Shown here: piece by piece, positions 43,811 through 53,498 of the stretch
Layout of the letters: each line of letters starts with the position of its first letter
Position numbering within the stretch: position 1 is the stretch's first letter
Assembly: GCA_020637365.1 (NCBI GenBank)
Contig: JACJWE010000001.1
Span: forward strand, 496,001-560,000
Direction of reading: 5' to 3'
Length of the DNA: 64,000 nt
Origin: Acidimicrobiia bacterium
GTDB taxonomy: Bacteria; Actinomycetota; Acidimicrobiia; IMCC26256; JAGNEX01
Notes under the pieces: generated by a model
Seen by the model: only the letters and a program-made list of their open reading frames with translations
What the model was told of the DNA's origin: nothing
Databases searched by the model: none
Made by a program: the position numbers and the translations under genes

Positions 43811-45058
43811 CTACTCAACCGTCACGACCCCCTTCATCTGGGGATGCAGCGTGCAGAAGTAGGTGTATTGGCCAGGTTGATTGAACGTGGTTTCGAACGT
43901 TTGCCCCGGGCCGAAGTTGCCGGAATCGAAATCGCCGTTCGGGTCGTCACCGCTTTCCGCAGTCACGGTGTGTGCGACCGGATCGTTGTTTGACCAGAAG
44001 ACCTCGTCACCCGCTTGAATGGTGACGTCGCCAAACTCGAAGTTGTTGATCGGCTGGTAGGCGGCGCCTTCAGGTAGATCATCGGGGGTGAAGGTGCGTT
44101 CGGTCTGGAATGCGGACGCGTCGGTCACCGGGCGGATGGTGTTGTTCCACATGGCAAAGACACCGAGCTGGTTGTCGAAGTCTGGTGCGACCCACGCGTG
44201 GATCATCCACCCATATTTGGGAAGGATGCCGCCGTTTTCTGCGGTACACGTTTCGAAATCGAGCGAACGGTCACCGCCCTCGATGTTGGGTCCGGCGCAT
44301 AGTTGGTAGTGCATGTGCCAATTGTCGAGCTGCCCAGCGAATCCTTCTGGGTGATCGTCGCCGACTTGTTCCCATGGGAGGAAGAATGATGTCCCGGTGA
44401 GGGTCATCGGCCCGCCGTTCCACTGACCGTTGTTGCATTGGCCGAGTTCGGCGGCGGGGGGCACGGGTTCTTCGCTGTACTCGTACATGAGAATTTCTGG
44501 TTTGCTCGGGTCGAACTCGCCATCCTTGACCAGGGCACCGTTGTTGAAATGTGCGCCCATGTTTGCGGCCTCGTCGGTGGTCCTGATGTAGCCATCGGCA
44601 CATGCTTGGTTGACATCGTCATATTTGGCGATGGCTTCCTGCAGTCCCGACAGCTGGTCGACCAGCTCGGTGAGTTCGTCGGGGGTCAAATTGAGTTCTT
44701 CGGGAATTGGATCGCCGGACGCTTCCAGCTCCTTTAAGTCCTCGAAGCTGCACGGCAGGTCAACCGATTGACACCTGGTCTGCGGGCCAGCGGGGCCCTC
44801 GACGATGGTGGTCATGATGTTGGCCCCGACGCGCTCAAACACGTAGGGAAAATCCCCAGGCGCCACCTGGTTCTTGTGGCGTCTCCTCTGGGGGATCTGC
44901 GTCGTGGTGCGCCGTCATCTTCCACTTGCAGCGGTGGGAGCGAGCGTCGTTTCGGAACTGGCAGCGGTGGTATCTGCAGCCGAAGCGTCTTCGGAATCGT
45001 CCGATCCGCAGGCCGCGAATGCGAACAGGAGACAACAAAGCAAGGCAACGCGGTACAC
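43811..45058 (-). CDS. cupredoxin-domain lipoprotein with an in-frame stop after the leader
   Basis: GTG 45058, with GAGGA 6 bases upstream, starts a lipoprotein leader (LLCCLLFAFAACGSDDSEDA) and a Ser/Thr/Ala linker that reaches TGA at 44915-44917. Beyond it the same frame resumes (PGDFPYVFERVGANIMTTIVEG) and continues to the end. A different frame across the junction reads MTAHHDADPPEETPQEPG, which also looks real, so two compensating indels may explain the stop. The body contains HMHYQLCAG and GWMIHAWVAPDFDNQLGVF. The C-terminal blue-copper domain has NNDPVAHTVTA (His) and YTYFCTLHPQMKG (Cys, His, Met). Probably a copper electron carrier or copper sensor outside the membrane. Confidence 0.7.
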
Positions 45059-45425
45059 AGGCAATCCTCGTCAGGCGCTGGAACAGAACATCAGGGCGCG
45101 CCTTTGCTGGGGGGAGTCATCCGGCCGCGCCAATTGGCCAACCAGAATAGACAAGCGACGCTGCAATGAGCGGTCGAGGGGGTTCGGAGCCAATCTTTTA
45201 TACAAACTTTGCATGACCGGTGCATGACGCTGCCGCGCGGCAGATGACCGTGCACACGTGCTCGCCACATTGTGGCGACGCAGAGTCGGATGGTGGCCCA
45301 CCATCGATCAGGTTTCGATGAACGAGTGTTCGAGGGGGCAGGTGTTGACACGGGTGCCCCCAATGTGGTGAGGTCCACGGTTCTCATGGCAGGTGCTGTG
45401 GCCCGACCCTCCCTGGAGGCAACCT
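45059..45425. other. 367-base gap between cupredoxin lipoprotein and acyltransferase genes
   Basis: No gene seen. It holds the putative minus-strand promoter with direct repeats (45197-45228) and a lone TTGACA at 45345-45350 that has no matching -10 box. Confidence 0.5.
45197..45228 (-). promoter_or_regulatory. putative promoter and direct-repeat operator of the cupredoxin lipoprotein
   Basis: On the minus strand TATAAA (45197-45202) resembles a -10 box. TGCATGAC occurs twice, at 45210-45217 and 45221-45228, an 11-bp period (one helical turn) covering the -35 position, where no consensus -35 exists. This is the layout of an activator-dependent promoter. Confidence 0.35.
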
Positions 45426-46826
45426 ATGAAACAAGTGCCAGCGTTGGACGCGTCGATGTTCTATGCGGATACCGACGTCAACCGGATGCAGGGCGGCCTG
45501 TTGATGATCGTCGACCCCGCCGATATGGGTGAGCTCGATCTCGACCGGCTCAAGACCCATGTCGGACGTCGCGTCAATCTGGTTGGTGCACTCAAGCGGT
45601 ACCCGCGATTCGTCAAATGGAAGATGGATCACCCGTACTGGGTGATGCAGAACCAAGTCGATATCGACAAGCACTGGCGGGTCGAGCAACTCCCAGCACC
45701 CGGTACCCGTGACCAGCTCATGGAGAAGGTCTCCCAGCACATTCAGGACCCGTTCCCGCCCGACACGCCCCTCTGGGAAATCATGATCTTCCCAGGTTTG
45801 GAAGACGGTCGATTCGGCGCTTTCCTGCGAGGGCACCACGCTCCCATGGACGGGTTGGCGGCGATGGCAACCCTGCAAGCGGTGATGGATTTCACCCCGG
45901 ACCAGAGCTTTGAGCCGGTTCCGGTGCCCGTCGTCGATGACGGCACCCCTGAAGCGCCCGATGACGCGAACGATCGCATGCTGATGGCGCGGGGCCTCAA
46001 GGCGCTGGGCTGGAGATTCGCCCAGATCTTCAAGTTCTACTGGCAGCTGATCCAGACCGTCGTACGGATGCGGCGGTACCGAAAGACCAACCACGTTCAA
46101 CTCGATGAGGCTCCCCGTACCCAGTTCAACGGGATGCACACTCGGGGGCGCGATACCGATATCGCCACGGTGCCATTTAGCGAGGTCAAGGCGATCAAGG
46201 ACGCCGCTGGCGTCACGGTGAACGACGTCGTGTTAGCCAGCGTTGGAGGAGGGCTGCGCTCATACCTACTCGAACGCGATCAGCTTCCCGATACGAGCCT
46301 TGTCGCCCTGCTGCCAGCGAATACCCGTGCGAACAAAGAAAAGGCCGAATCGAACAATCGGTTGTCGTTCCTCCTTGGGCGGACCGGTTCCCACCTGGAG
46401 AACCCGAGGGAACGGTTGACCTACGTCAACGCCGACACCAAACGGGCAAAAGACGAGTTTCAGACCATCGGCATCGATCTGCTCTCCGAACTCAGCGAAG
46501 CCAACATCCCCTGGTTCACCCGTGGCACGGTCATGCTGCACGAAAAGGTGCGGTTGTCTGAGAAGACGCCGCCGCTCTACAACGTGCACCTCTCCAATAC
46601 GCCTGGGCTGCCCGTTCCGCTGTACCTCACCGGAGCTCGGCTCGATGAGCTCTACATCATGGGGCCGTTGATGATCGGTATGGGCATGGCGATCTCGGTC
46701 ATCAGCTACAACGGCAAGATGTGTATCTCGATGGTCGGCGATACCGGCTTGGTCGACGACACGAGCCGCCTGATGGAGCTGGTCGTCGAAGCACATCAAG
46801 AACTCTTGGCAGAGTTCACCCGGTGA
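45426..46826 (+). CDS. wax ester synthase / diacylglycerol acyltransferase
   Basis: A 466-residue WS/DGAT-family enzyme that makes wax esters or triacylglycerol from acyl-CoA. The catalytic motif HHxxxDG is intact (RGHHAPMDGLA, near residue 140). VTVNDVVLASVGGGLR, ALLPANTR and the C-terminal NVHLSNTPGLPVPLYLTGARL follow the family pattern. GGAGG precedes ATG 45426. It implies storage-lipid synthesis, a trait of many actinobacteria. Confidence 0.92.
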   Translation: MKQVPALDASMFYADTDVNRMQGGLLMIVDPADMGELDLDRLKTHVGRRVNLVGALKRYPRFVKWKMDHPYWVMQNQVDIDKHWRVEQLPAPGTRDQLMEKVSQHIQDPFPPDTPLWEIMIFPGLEDGRFGAFLRGHHAPMDGLAAMATLQAVMDFTPDQSFEPVPVPVVDDGTPEAPDDANDRMLMARGLKALGWRFAQIFKFYWQLIQTVVRMRRYRKTNHVQLDEAPRTQFNGMHTRGRDTDIATVPFSEVKAIKDAAGVTVNDVVLASVGGGLRSYLLERDQLPDTSLVALLPANTRANKEKAESNNRLSFLLGRTGSHLENPRERLTYVNADTKRAKDEFQTIGIDLLSELSEANIPWFTRGTVMLHEKVRLSEKTPPLYNVHLSNTPGLPVPLYLTGARLDELYIMGPLMIGMGMAISVISYNGKMCISMVGDTGLVDDTSRLMELVVEAHQELLAEFTR

Positions 46827-47153
46827 GGACACATGGACGTGTCAGCACAGAAAGGTGTCACCGGTTCGGCCTGCGGGCTGCGAATAGGGGACAGCATGTG
46901 CCCTTCATGAGCGAGAGCGTGTGCTGCGACGTTTGAACTCGCTCGGTTCGATTTGGCGTGGTTCAACGCGCGCTAGGCTGCGCCGGGCTTTGCCCAGAAA
47001 GCGCGATGCTCCGAGCGTGTAACGGCCGGGCTGTCGCGGCTGTTCGCGGTCGGTGCGGTGCGGAGAAGAATGCGCATCGATTGCCAGCGTTTGCTGAGAG
47101 CGAAAACTGTGGGGCCCGTGCGGTGCCTCGCATGCAGGGAGGATGTCAAGGTT
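46827..47153. other. 327-base gap between acyltransferase and lipoprotein hydrolase
   Basis: No gene, tRNA or strong hairpin was recognised here. Confidence 0.5.
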
Positions 47154-49246
47154 ATGCGTATCAAGGTGCTGTTATTCGCGTGTCTGGTCGTGATCGCGGC
47201 CGGGTGTAGCGAACTCGGTAACGATGCCCAAGGAGGCGCTCGCGGTGCCGGATCGGCACCGCCGGTCACGTTGCAGGCACCACCCGTCGTCGACCCAGAA
47301 CCCTCCCTATACGGACGGCCGAACAACCGGCGCCTACGCCGACCGCTGCGCCGCAGCCTGCCGACTCGGGTGCTGGCGCACAGGCCGGGGCAACCGCCGC
47401 TCCGGATCCTGCGGTTGTCGTCTCAGCAGAGCCAGGCCAAGCAGCACCATACGCCTGCAACCCAACCCGGTACACCCACTGCAGCTTGCCGTGGCCGACC
47501 GACCTTGCGACGATCGATGACGCGGGTTCGCCAACCGGCAAACGAGTGTTTATCTCTGATCAGATAATCGGTGATGCGGCGCGGGCCCCGCTGCCTGCCG
47601 ATCTGCTGCCATCAGATATCTACAACGGTAGCTCGGGCTTTTCGCCCAACGGACCGGTTCAGTTCGAACTGCCAGAACGTTTCGACGTTGATACGCCAAA
47701 AGATGGCGGCAATATGGTGATCGCGATCGACACCACCACCGGGACTCGCGTTCCGTTGCGTATCGAACGCGACCGAAACGTCTCGGTGACGACCGACGAT
47801 CCCGACGATGTGTTGCGGGTGTTCCCGGCCGATCGTTTTCCGTTTGGCCACCACATTCTGATCGTTGTCACCAACGAGTTGAAAACCATACGCGGCGGAC
47901 AGTTTTTCCGGGCGATTGGTTTGAAAGAGACCTTGGCGGACACCAATCCGGCAAACACCCATGCAGCCCACGTTCGAGCACAGATGGCGAGCTTGCCGCA
48001 ATATGGCGTCGATCCCGACACCGTCACGCAGATGACCGACTTCACCGTTCGCGATCAGCAAGAAATCGTCGCTCCGTTGGTCAAGATGATCCAGGAGGTC
48101 ACGGCACTGGACCATCCGGTCCGCAACGTTCAAAACCTCGGCGAATATCCGGGCAAGGCCGGTGCCCTGTTCATCCGCGGCGAAGTCTTGATGTACGAGT
48201 ACCGCACCCCAAGCGGATATGTCGATCCAAATATGACCCCATACGAGCAGTGGGTCACCTTCGATATGGTCATCCCGAACGCGTCGGCCGATGGCCCCCG
48301 TCCAATCTCGATCTATGGCCACGGACTGACATTGGCCAAAGAGGGGATGTTTCCGTGGATTCGGGAAATGATGGACCAGGGCATCGCCATCGTCAGTTTT
48401 GACTTGCCGAACCATTCAAAGCGTTCGATTGCAGATGGTGGGATCATTTCGAAGCTCACCTATCCCGATTCCATCGACGCGCCCGAACTCAACACACCCG
48501 ACCAAGCCGCTCGTGTTGCTGGCCAAATGATTCAGGCAAATGTCGATCTCGCGTCGATGACCGCGGCCGTTCGGCAGCACTTTGGTGAGTTTGACTTCTG
48601 GGGATCTAGCCACGTTCCCGACGGCGTGCCCGACATAGACGGATCCTTGATCTACTACCACGGCCTTTCCTTGGGGGCGGTTGAAGGTGTTGCTTACGCG
48701 GCGGCCACTCCGGGGGTCAAGGGCGCGATCATCGAGGCCGGTGGCGTTGGCTTTATCGATATGGTCACCAAATCGGTGCTCTTTGAGATCTTCAACTTCC
48801 AAAACCTCGTACCGAAACAGTCCTCGGGTGCAGATGCCTCGTTCCTCTTGGCCACTCTGCAGCAGGCGGTCGATATGGCCGACGGGGCGAACTATGCAGA
48901 GTGGTTCCGTAACCCACCCGCTGGGATGGGGCTGTCGCCGACACCGGTGTTGAACATCTACACCGTCAATGATGGAGCTGCGTACTACCAGGCTTCCGAA
49001 CGCCTCTCGCGCTTGGCGAACCTGCCTCTGGTCGGGAAGAAGTTCCGAGATGTTCCTGGTTTGGCCTATGACCCGACGGGGGCGCCCGACGGTTTCCGGA
49101 CGACCCACTTTGACGAGATTGCCTCGACGTACCTGTACCACGAGGCGCGTGTTGGTATTAACCACCTCGGCTTCTTGGCACCCGAGATCATGGGTGAGAA
49201 GAACCGATTCCGTGAAGAGCTCTTCGCCGGGGCATTTGGCGTATAG
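47154..49246 (+). CDS. large lipoprotein alpha/beta hydrolase, frameshifted near the N-terminus
   Basis: ATG 47154 begins a lipoprotein leader (VLLFACLVVIAAGCSELG). After about 50 residues the coding frame changes (47300-47320) and continues through a Pro/Ala-rich linker (EQPAPTPTAAPQPADSG) into a body of about 590 residues. The body holds GHGLTLAKEG (oxyanion-type loop), DFDLPNHSKR and the nucleophile elbow YYHGLSLGAVEG (GxSxG) followed by AIIEAGGVGF. A C-terminal HxxH-type region (NHLGFLAPEIMG) may supply the catalytic His. A surface-anchored esterase or lipase is inferred; the substrate is unknown. It lies downstream of the WS/DGAT gene. Confidence 0.75.
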
Positions 49247-49319
49247 CCAGCCTGCAGCCCAGGTCGCAGCGAGGCCGACACGCTCAAAGAAAGCGTAAGT
49301 CCAAGCGGCTGAAGCAAAC

Positions 49320-49360
49320 GGGGGGTGACCGTTATCTGACGGTCACCCCCCGGTTCTTTG
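49320..49360 (+). terminator. terminator after the lipoprotein hydrolase
   Basis: GGGGGGTGACCGT and ACGGTCACCCCCC form a perfect 13-bp stem with a 6-base loop, followed by GGTTCTTTG. The U-tract is weak but the stem is very strong. From here to 49571 no further gene is seen. Confidence 0.7.
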
Positions 49361-49571
49361 TGTCGTGCTCACCCGAGTTGTTCGTTGCGCCTTCGCTGTG
49401 TCCTTCGTTGCGCCGGTGTCGTACCGCTGATGTGACTGGCGACACACCCGGGTTTGTCGATCTCGCTCCGACGTGGTCGATCGGACCCTGATCGACGCGA
49501 GTGACAGAGCACCAGCACGGTCACGCCGCGCCCAGCAGTGGTCCGTGGCCGGTCGCGGCTCGGCGACGAGC

Positions 49572-52049
49572 TCAGCCTGAGACCGGCACCCAGACCAGTC
49601 GGACGTCGGTCATCGCGACATCGTTGCGCTCCAAGCCGATCTCGAGGGTTTCGATGGCCTGGGCCTTTTCCGACCAACGCGCACCGATCTCGTCGATATC
49701 GACCTGTAGCTGGCGTTCGAGGTCGTCCATCGCTTCGACAGCGTCGTCATACTGGTCGCGGGCAACGTCGGTCTTGTGACGATTTCTCGCCGTTGCTTCT
49801 CGACGTTTCGACGCACGACGAATCGACGCGCCAGCCGATCTCATCGATCTGCTGGAACGTCGTCCACCCAGAAAGGCGCCGAGTAGCTCGCTCGCCCCAT
49901 CGATCAGTTCGCGTTGCCCCGAGCCGTGGCTGTCGGCTTGGAGTTGTGTGACTTTCCGTTCCGCGGCTGCAACCTTGTCGCGGGCTTGGCGTTCCCGGGT
50001 TGCGTACTTGTCGCGGAGTTTGGCGAGCTCTGCGTCGGCGGATGCCTCGGCGGACGCGACGCAGCGCCTCACAAAGTCTTCCGCCTTTTCGTCAATGCGC
50101 GAAAACAGCTTCAACTCGGGGTTCTGAAAGATCGTGACCACCCGGTCGCGAGCCAAAAAATCTTCAAGGTCACGTTCGACGGTTTTGAAGAAGGCCGCCG
50201 TGCCGATGGGTGCATCGGGGGCGACATAGCGGGCGGAGGGGGGTGGTGCGTCCTTGAAATCCCGCGGGTCGTGATCGACGGCCTGCCACGCCGTTGGATC
50301 GACGTGCTCGGTGACGGGATACAGCACCGCTTCCCAAATCTCTTGATGGTCGAGCCCCGCTCGGGTCTCATCGAAGGTGAGAGACACGGTGCACGCGAGC
50401 GCTGCCTCATAGCGGTTGTCGGTGCCGCTCGGAATGACGTCACCCCAGTCGGCGGCAGGGTCGAGCCATCCCACGGGAATCGACTTGGCGACGGCCGGAG
50501 CTACCGGCAGTTCGTCGATGGCATTGGGCAGTGTGGGATCCCCGCTGGTCGGCGTGCTTGCTGATGCCGGTTCGTGTCCGTTGGCGGTCGTTGAGGTGGC
50601 CGTGTCGCGCCCCTGGCGTTCGGCGGCACCTGTTTCGGCTCCGGTTTGTTCAACGGCGGATGCAGGTTCGTCAGATGGGGTGAGGGCTTTGACCTCGTCC
50701 TTGGTCAGCGGTCCCCTCAGATACGACATCGCCCACCGGCTGGTGAGTCGGATCGGCACGTCTGACTTCGTCGAGTGCAGGATGAACTCCCGCTTGTCGA
50801 GACCACCGATCAGTTGGTCGAGGTCGGTGGTGTCTTGGCCCGCTTGGGCGCTTCGCATACCTTCCAAGATGCGGGCCTTGTCCCGTTCGGTTTGAAGACG
50901 CCCCACCAGCCAGGTCCCGGCGTTTGACATGGCCTTGTAGTCCAGGTCCACGGGGTTCTGTGTCGAGACGACCAGACCGACACCGAACGCTCGCGCCTGT
51001 TTCAGCATGGTGAGGATCGGTGCTTTCGACGGCGGGTTGGCCGTTGGTGGGCAGTAGCCGAAGACCTCATCCATGTAGACGATGGCGCGCAGCGAGGAAG
51101 TGCCCGTCTGGCGACGAGTCCACGTCACCATTTTGGACATCAACAACGTGACCATGAACTGTCGCTCAGCATCGGAGAGATGCGCGAGGTAGACGATGGC
51201 AGCGCGAGGAGAACCGTCGGCGGTATACAACAGATTCTGGATATCGAGGGGCTCGCCCTGCATCCAAGGGCCGAAGTTTGGAGATGCGACCAGCGCGTTG
51301 AGCCGCATCGCCAATGCCTGGCGTTCTTTGTCGGGGTAGAACGTCTCGAGTTCGAAGACGCCGAGTTTGCGGATAGGAGGGTTGATCACCTGGCCAATCA
51401 GCTCTGCCAGGGAGAGATGCTGTCCTCGTTGCCACGCATACTCGATGAGATTGGACAACAAGATGTGTTCTCTGGAGGCCAGCGGGTCCGCGTCGATGTC
51501 GACCAGGGTGAGAAGACCCGAGACAAATGAAGCGATTTCGTCGCGGTAACTCTCTTCGTCGGCTGCGAAATCTGCAGGGGCGACCAGCGATCCAACAACG
51601 TTGAGGGGAATGCCAGCGTTCGATCCGGGCGTGTAGATACTCCGTTGGACACCGGCGACCTGCGAAACCCTTCCTGGGGTGATGCCCCACGACGCTCGCC
51701 CGGCGGCCCAGGTTTCTGCAACCTCGCGCGCCTTGGCGTGGCGCTGTTCGGCGTTTGATGCTTCGACCCAGGGAACGAAATCTTCCGCATCGCAGTCGGT
51801 TGAGATGAACGACAGATTCCCCATATCGCCCTTGGGGTCGATGACCAGGGCGGGAATGCCAGCGGCGAGGAGCTCTTCGAGCATGACGACCGCCAAACCG
51901 GTTTTTCCTGAACCGGTCATCCCGACCAGAACGCCGTGGGTCGTCAACCGTTCCGACTCATAAAAGACTGGCGAACTCGCGGGTGGATCGGCATCTGGGG
52001 CTCCGCCCAGAAACAACTCGCCGACTGGAGGTATCACGGCATCGGTCAC
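49572..52049 (-). CDS. HerA-like P-loop ATPase (DUF87/DUF853 type)
   Basis: An 825-residue protein. Walker A is GMTGSGKTGLA near residue 43; Walker B is IVYMDEVFGY; the sensor region reads GVGLVVSTQNPVDLDYKAMSNAGTWLVGRLQTERD. These match HerA/VirB4-like ATPases that move DNA or protein. The C-terminal 250 residues form a long coiled coil (ATRERQARDKVAAAERKVTQL and beyond) interrupted by an RSSRSMRSAG basic stretch. No NurA-like nuclease is adjacent. GTG 52049 has GAGGA 7 bases upstream. Role unknown. Confidence 0.85.
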   Translation of the reverse strand: MTDAVIPPVGELFLGGAPDADPPASSPVFYESERLTTHGVLVGMTGSGKTGLAVVMLEELLAAGIPALVIDPKGDMGNLSFISTDCDAEDFVPWVEASNAEQRHAKAREVAETWAAGRASWGITPGRVSQVAGVQRSIYTPGSNAGIPLNVVGSLVAPADFAADEESYRDEIASFVSGLLTLVDIDADPLASREHILLSNLIEYAWQRGQHLSLAELIGQVINPPIRKLGVFELETFYPDKERQALAMRLNALVASPNFGPWMQGEPLDIQNLLYTADGSPRAAIVYLAHLSDAERQFMVTLLMSKMVTWTRRQTGTSSLRAIVYMDEVFGYCPPTANPPSKAPILTMLKQARAFGVGLVVSTQNPVDLDYKAMSNAGTWLVGRLQTERDKARILEGMRSAQAGQDTTDLDQLIGGLDKREFILHSTKSDVPIRLTSRWAMSYLRGPLTKDEVKALTPSDEPASAVEQTGAETGAAERQGRDTATSTTANGHEPASASTPTSGDPTLPNAIDELPVAPAVAKSIPVGWLDPAADWGDVIPSGTDNRYEAALACTVSLTFDETRAGLDHQEIWEAVLYPVTEHVDPTAWQAVDHDPRDFKDAPPPSARYVAPDAPIGTAAFFKTVERDLEDFLARDRVVTIFQNPELKLFSRIDEKAEDFVRRCVASAEASADAELAKLRDKYATRERQARDKVAAAERKVTQLQADSHGSGQRELIDGASELLGAFLGGRRSSRSMRSAGASIRRASKRREATARNRHKTDVARDQYDDAVEAMDDLERQLQVDIDEIGARWSEKAQAIETLEIGLERNDVAMTDVRLVWVPVSG

Positions 52050-52184
52050 GGGCAGATCCTCTCGAACATGGGCAGGGCCATATCGTAGAAGCCCTCGAGG
52101 ACCGGTTGGCGACTTCTCCGTGCGCCCAGCGTGAGCTGCTGGTCGTGGTCCTCTTCGCCCGGCGGGGTTCACCGAGCTGTTCGA

Positions 52185-53339
52185 TCAGTCGGCGTGCCAG
52201 TTTGAGTCTTGGGTCGGCGCGTTCCGGACCGTGTGCTCACCCAGGAGCGAGCCGCTGCCTTCGGACGTCACCGGCGCCGATTTGCGGGTTAGGTCAGGTG
52301 CGGCGATCAGCAGGGTGAGGATGACCGCAAGTAGGGCAATGCCGATAATCGCCCAGTAGATAGTGGGAACTCGCTCGATGACGTTGGTGGGTTCGCTCAC
52401 TTCGCCGATGGCGAGTTCACCGCTGAGGACGGGTTGCCCTGGGACTGGCTTGTCGATGTCTTCACCGCCGACCTGTGTTGCTCGTTCTTGTTGAGCAAGT
52501 TCGTCGAGGGGTTTGAGGACCGTCGTTTCGCTTGTCGCACCGCCCGCACCGCCGAGTGTGACGGTCGTCGGTGAGCCTCCGTTGTCGGTGAGGTCTTGCG
52601 GGGTCCCGGCCGGAGTGGTCGACGCGGTCGAGTCGCCGGGAGTCGTCGATGCCGAATTGCCGGTCGTTGAACCAATCGTTCCTGCCACGACCGCGGGAGT
52701 GGTCGTGACGGTTCGGGATGTGTTGGGCGATGTTCCCGCTGGCGCTGTGGTCGCGGTGGTCGAGTTCGTCCGAAGTGACGCCGTGCCAGAAACCGGCGGT
52801 GTTGTCGTCAGCGGGGTCGATGTCGTCACCGGCGTACGCGTCGTCACGGTCGCAGGTTTGGTCGTCGGCGGCGTTGTCGTTGTATCCGGTGGCTGCGTCG
52901 TCGCGGTAGGGCAGGGGTTTTTGGCTGCCAACCCGGTCCAACGGCACTCATAGGGAACGAGACCAAATTCTTGAGTGATAGAGGAGTTGAGCGCCAGGTA
53001 ACCGAATTGTGGGTTGGTCCACGTGCTGCTTGGCGGGGTCAGTGTGAAGGTGTAGATACCGTTGTCCAGGTCGGTAAAACGGTAGCTCCCGTCTGAACCT
53101 GTCGTCGCTGAAAGTTGGCCGCCTCCCGGCAGGTCGAGTGACACTCGAACTCCAGAAACCAGCGTTTCACCAGCATCTCGATGATTGTTTTCGTTCGGGT
53201 CCCAAAAGACTCGTCCGGTGATCGTGTTGCTCGCGGCGCCAGCTTGGGGCACAAATGCAAGTGACCCCAATACGATCCACAGCAGAATGCTTGCAACCGC
53301 TAGCAACGACAGGCGCGCGCGATAGGCGTGACCGTTCAT
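52185..53339 (-). CDS. secreted surface protein with SdrD_B/Cna_B-like domain and C-terminal membrane anchor
   Basis: A 384-residue protein. A signal peptide (LLAVASILLWIVLGSLAFVPQAGA) is followed by a domain of about 100 residues with GRVFWDPNENNHRDAGE and GSDGSYRFTDLDNGIYTFTLTPP, the calcium-type and YxF patterns of SdrD_B/Cna_B folds. A Thr/Pro-rich linker of about 150 residues follows, then one membrane helix (TIYWAIIGIALLAVILTLLIA) and a short cytoplasmic tail. It is probably a stalked surface protein. ATG 53339 has GAGGAG 10 bases upstream. No sortase motif is seen. Confidence 0.8.
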   Translation of the reverse strand: MNGHAYRARLSLLAVASILLWIVLGSLAFVPQAGAASNTITGRVFWDPNENNHRDAGETLVSGVRVSLDLPGGGQLSATTGSDGSYRFTDLDNGIYTFTLTPPSSTWTNPQFGYLALNSSITQEFGLVPYECRWTGLAAKNPCPTATTQPPDTTTTPPTTKPATVTTRTPVTTSTPLTTTPPVSGTASLRTNSTTATTAPAGTSPNTSRTVTTTPAVVAGTIGSTTGNSASTTPGDSTASTTPAGTPQDLTDNGGSPTTVTLGGAGGATSETTVLKPLDELAQQERATQVGGEDIDKPVPGQPVLSGELAIGEVSEPTNVIERVPTIYWAIIGIALLAVILTLLIAAPDLTRKSAPVTSEGSGSLLGEHTVRNAPTQDSNWHAD

Positions 53340-53498
53340 TTCGTTGCTGCTCCTCACTACCAGCCAGACGCTCGGCCTTCATGCACAAGTCGCCTACGTC
53401 AGATGTCTTGCCGACATGCTAGCGAATGAGACAAATATTCGAAGTCGAATTAGGGGAGCATCAACCACTTAGCGCCGGATTGGCGCGTCGTTTCTGCG

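Noticed and set aside
45345..45350. TTGACA upstream of the WS/DGAT gene
   Set aside because: No -10 box at 16-19 bases downstream, so not called a promoter.
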